From Lachnospiraceae bacterium (GTDB lineage Bacteria; Bacillota; Clostridia; Lachnospirales; Lachnospiraceae), in NCBI GenBank assembly GCA_024691145.1, contig JAILNW010000250.1, forward strand, positions 1-7,057: a stretch of DNA of 7,057 bases. The letters are read 5' to 3'. This document shows, one piece after another, positions 6,407-7,057 of the stretch. How positions within the stretch are numbered: position 1 is the stretch's first letter; every line of letters starts with the position of its first letter. The position numbers and the translations under genes are program-made. The notes under the pieces were generated by a model, which was given only the letters and a program-made list of their open reading frames with translations, did not search any database and was not told where the DNA came from.

Positions 6407-6430
6407 TTTTTTTCGATTTTTTTCGAAAAA
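6407..6430. repeat. Phased T-tract repeat (two 10-bp units) upstream of the tRNA promoter
   Basis: The 10-bp unit TTTTTTTCGA occurs twice head to tail (6407-6416 and 6417-6426) and is followed by a further A run to 6430. The period equals one helical turn, so the tracts face the same side of the DNA. The repeat ends 9 bp before the tRNA -35 box, where an UP-element or curved DNA would act. Confidence 0.6.
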
Positions 6431-6434
6431 GGTA

Positions 6435-6463
6435 TTGACTTTTTTAAAAAAATAGGTTATCAT
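6435..6463 (+). promoter_or_regulatory. Promoter of the tRNA-Gly operon
   Basis: TTGACT (6435-6440) and TATCAT (6458-6463) have a 17-bp spacer, each one base from consensus. The spacer contains a T6A7 tract (6440-6452 region), adding to the A/T-tract series upstream. Transcription would begin near 6470, about 30 nt before the first tRNA. Confidence 0.75.
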
Positions 6464-6471
6464 TATATCTG

Positions 6472-6490
6472 TCGTTAGGAGTTATAACGA
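6472..6490 (+). other. Small hairpin in the tRNA precursor leader
   Basis: TCGTTA (6472-6477) and TAACGA (6485-6490) pair perfectly around a 7-nt loop. It would lie at the very 5' end of the predicted tRNA precursor, 11 nt before the mature tRNA. It may protect the precursor or may be chance. Confidence 0.35.
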
Positions 6491-6501
6491 AAGTGAAGTT
6501 T

Positions 6502-6572
6502 GCGGGTGTAGTTCAATGGTAGAACACTAGCCTTCCAAGCTAGATACGTGGGTTCGATTCCCATCACCCGCT
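6502..6572 (+). tRNA. tRNA-Gly(TCC)
   Basis: A complete 71-nt cloverleaf is visible: acceptor GCGGGTG with CACCCGC, D stem GTTC/GAAC with GG in the loop, anticodon stem CTAGC/GCTAG, loop CTTCCAA with anticodon TCC at 6534-6536, a 4-nt variable loop, and T arm GTGGG-TTCGATT-CCCAT (one G-U pair). The discriminator is T6572, usual for bacterial tRNA-Gly. CCA is not encoded and must be added by nucleotidyltransferase. It reads GGA and GGG. It is the first gene of a two-tRNA unit. Confidence 0.97.
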
Positions 6573-6589
6573 TTATGAAAACATCATAT

Positions 6590-6661
6590 GCACGAGTGGC
6601 TCAGCGGTGGAGTATCGCCTTGCCAAGGCGAGGGTCGCGGGTTCGAATCCCGTCTCGTGCT
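6590..6661 (+). tRNA. tRNA-Gly(GCC)
   Basis: A complete 72-nt cloverleaf is visible: acceptor GCACGAG with CTCGTGC, D stem GCTC/GAGT, anticodon stem TCGCC/GGCGA, loop TTGCCAA with anticodon GCC at 6622-6624, variable loop GGGTC and T arm GCGGG-TTCGAAT-CCCGT (one G-U pair). The discriminator is T6661 and CCA is not encoded. It reads GGC and GGU, complementing the TCC isoacceptor 17 nt upstream, with which it is probably co-transcribed. Confidence 0.97.
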
Positions 6662-6664
6662 CTT

Positions 6665-6695
6665 AAAGGTTTGAAGCATACGTTTCAAACCTTTT
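6665..6695 (+). terminator. Intrinsic terminator of the tRNA operon
   Basis: AAAGGTTTGAA (6665-6675) and TTCAAACCTTT (6684-6694) form an 11-bp stem with an 8-nt loop, starting 4 nt after the second tRNA. The T run is continued by a T-rich stretch (6692-6716), interrupted by a few G and A bases. The stem is only moderately GC-rich, so some readthrough into the downstream gene is possible. Confidence 0.8.
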
Positions 6696-6733
6696 GTTGT
6701 ATTTATATATTTTTTTATGAAAGCGGGGTTTTT

Positions 6734-7057
6734 ATGGACAATAATAAAACTATCGAAAACAGAAGAAAGTTTATAATAAACTTTTTATACTATGCAATTA
6801 TACTTGGATGCGTAATTATATTTATGAGATATCTTATTTATTTTATTATGCCATTCTTTATTGCATTTGTTATTTCACTTATACTAAGACCTCTTGTTAG
6901 ATGGTCCACAAAGAAACTTAAGATTTCCCGTAACATTGCATCTGCATTCTGGGTTATTCTATTCTTTATGACAGTAGGATTTCTAACAGTATTGCTTTGC
7001 ATCAATCTTTTTAGTTTTACACAGAATCTTATTCTTAAGATTCCATCATATTTTACT
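6734..7057 (+). CDS. AI-2E/PerM-family membrane protein, probably YtvI-like sporulation protein; 3' end outside window
   Basis: ATG 6734 opens a frame of 108 codons that runs off the right edge. The N-terminus is short, charged and cytosolic (MDNNKTIENRRK), followed by hydrophobic segments at about 13-31, 34-52 and 70-92, with a conserved-looking MPFFIAFVISLILRPLV stretch at 39-55 and a positively charged loop at 56-66. This matches the start of AI-2E/PerM-type transporters, which are about 350-400 residues, and in particular the YtvI branch of spore formers (RRKFIINF start, PF-IA motif). YtvI's molecular role is not established. The ribosome binding site is weak (GCGGGG, 6723-6728, 5 nt before ATG); the ATG at 6717 is in another frame. 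No convincing promoter is visible in 6696-6733, so readthrough from the tRNA unit or an unrecognised sporulation promoter is possible. The family is likely; the YtvI call is an inference. Confidence 0.82.
   Translation, partial: MDNNKTIENRRKFIINFLYYAIILGCVIIFMRYLIYFIMPFFIAFVISLILRPLVRWSTKKLKISRNIASAFWVILFFMTVGFLTVLLCINLFSFTQNLILKIPSYFT

Noticed and set aside
6696..6733. Sigma-70 or sporulation sigma promoter for the YtvI-like gene
   Set aside because: Several TATA-like strings occur in this AT-rich gap, but none has a credible -35 partner at proper spacing, and the CATACG at 6677-6682 lacks an appropriate upstream element.

Overview
The window looks like chromosomal DNA from an AT-rich, spore-forming anaerobic Firmicute, most likely a Lachnospiraceae-type Clostridium relative. 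The case rests on a clostridial FprA-type flavodiiron protein, a short flavodoxin, a YtvI-like sporulation membrane protein, AT-rich codon use, strong AGGAGG-type ribosome binding sites and tRNA genes without encoded CCA. No phage, transposon or CRISPR sequence was seen. The genus cannot be fixed from the sequence alone.

Layout, left to right. (1) 1-2661, minus strand: an apparent two-gene unit, fprA (2661 to 1504) followed 39 bases later by a 5'-complete gene that leaves the window at base 1. The second gene encodes an unusual protein: a ParB/sulfiredoxin-like N-terminus joined to a BMP/PnrA-type nucleoside-binding fold, with no signal peptide. (2) 2662-2920: a 259-base divergent control region. 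It holds a good promoter for fprA, a facing promoter for the plus-strand genes, a 19-bp palindrome next to the fprA -35 box, and a roughly 115-base leader in which the only strong Shine-Dalgarno is separated from the start codon by a 40-nt hairpin. (3) 2921-5850, plus strand: O-acetylhomoserine sulfhydrylase (homocysteine synthase) and, 20 bases later, a class I adenylate-forming acyl-CoA ligase of unknown substrate. (4) 5853-5886: a strong terminator hairpin shared by convergent genes. (5) 5885-6325, minus strand: a small flavodoxin with a near-perfect promoter. (6) 6407-6695, plus strand: phased A/T tracts, a promoter, a small leader hairpin, tRNA-Gly(TCC), tRNA-Gly(GCC) and a terminator. 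(7) 6734 to the right edge: the start of a YtvI/AI-2E-type membrane protein.

How the genes may work together: FprA and the flavodoxin are both FMN proteins of anaerobic electron transfer, FprA being an O2 or NO reductase, but they are separately transcribed. The sulfhydrylase makes homocysteine for methionine synthesis; its link to the ligase is positional only. The two observations that most deserve follow-up are the signal-less ParB-like/BMP fusion and the unusual leader of the sulfhydrylase gene.
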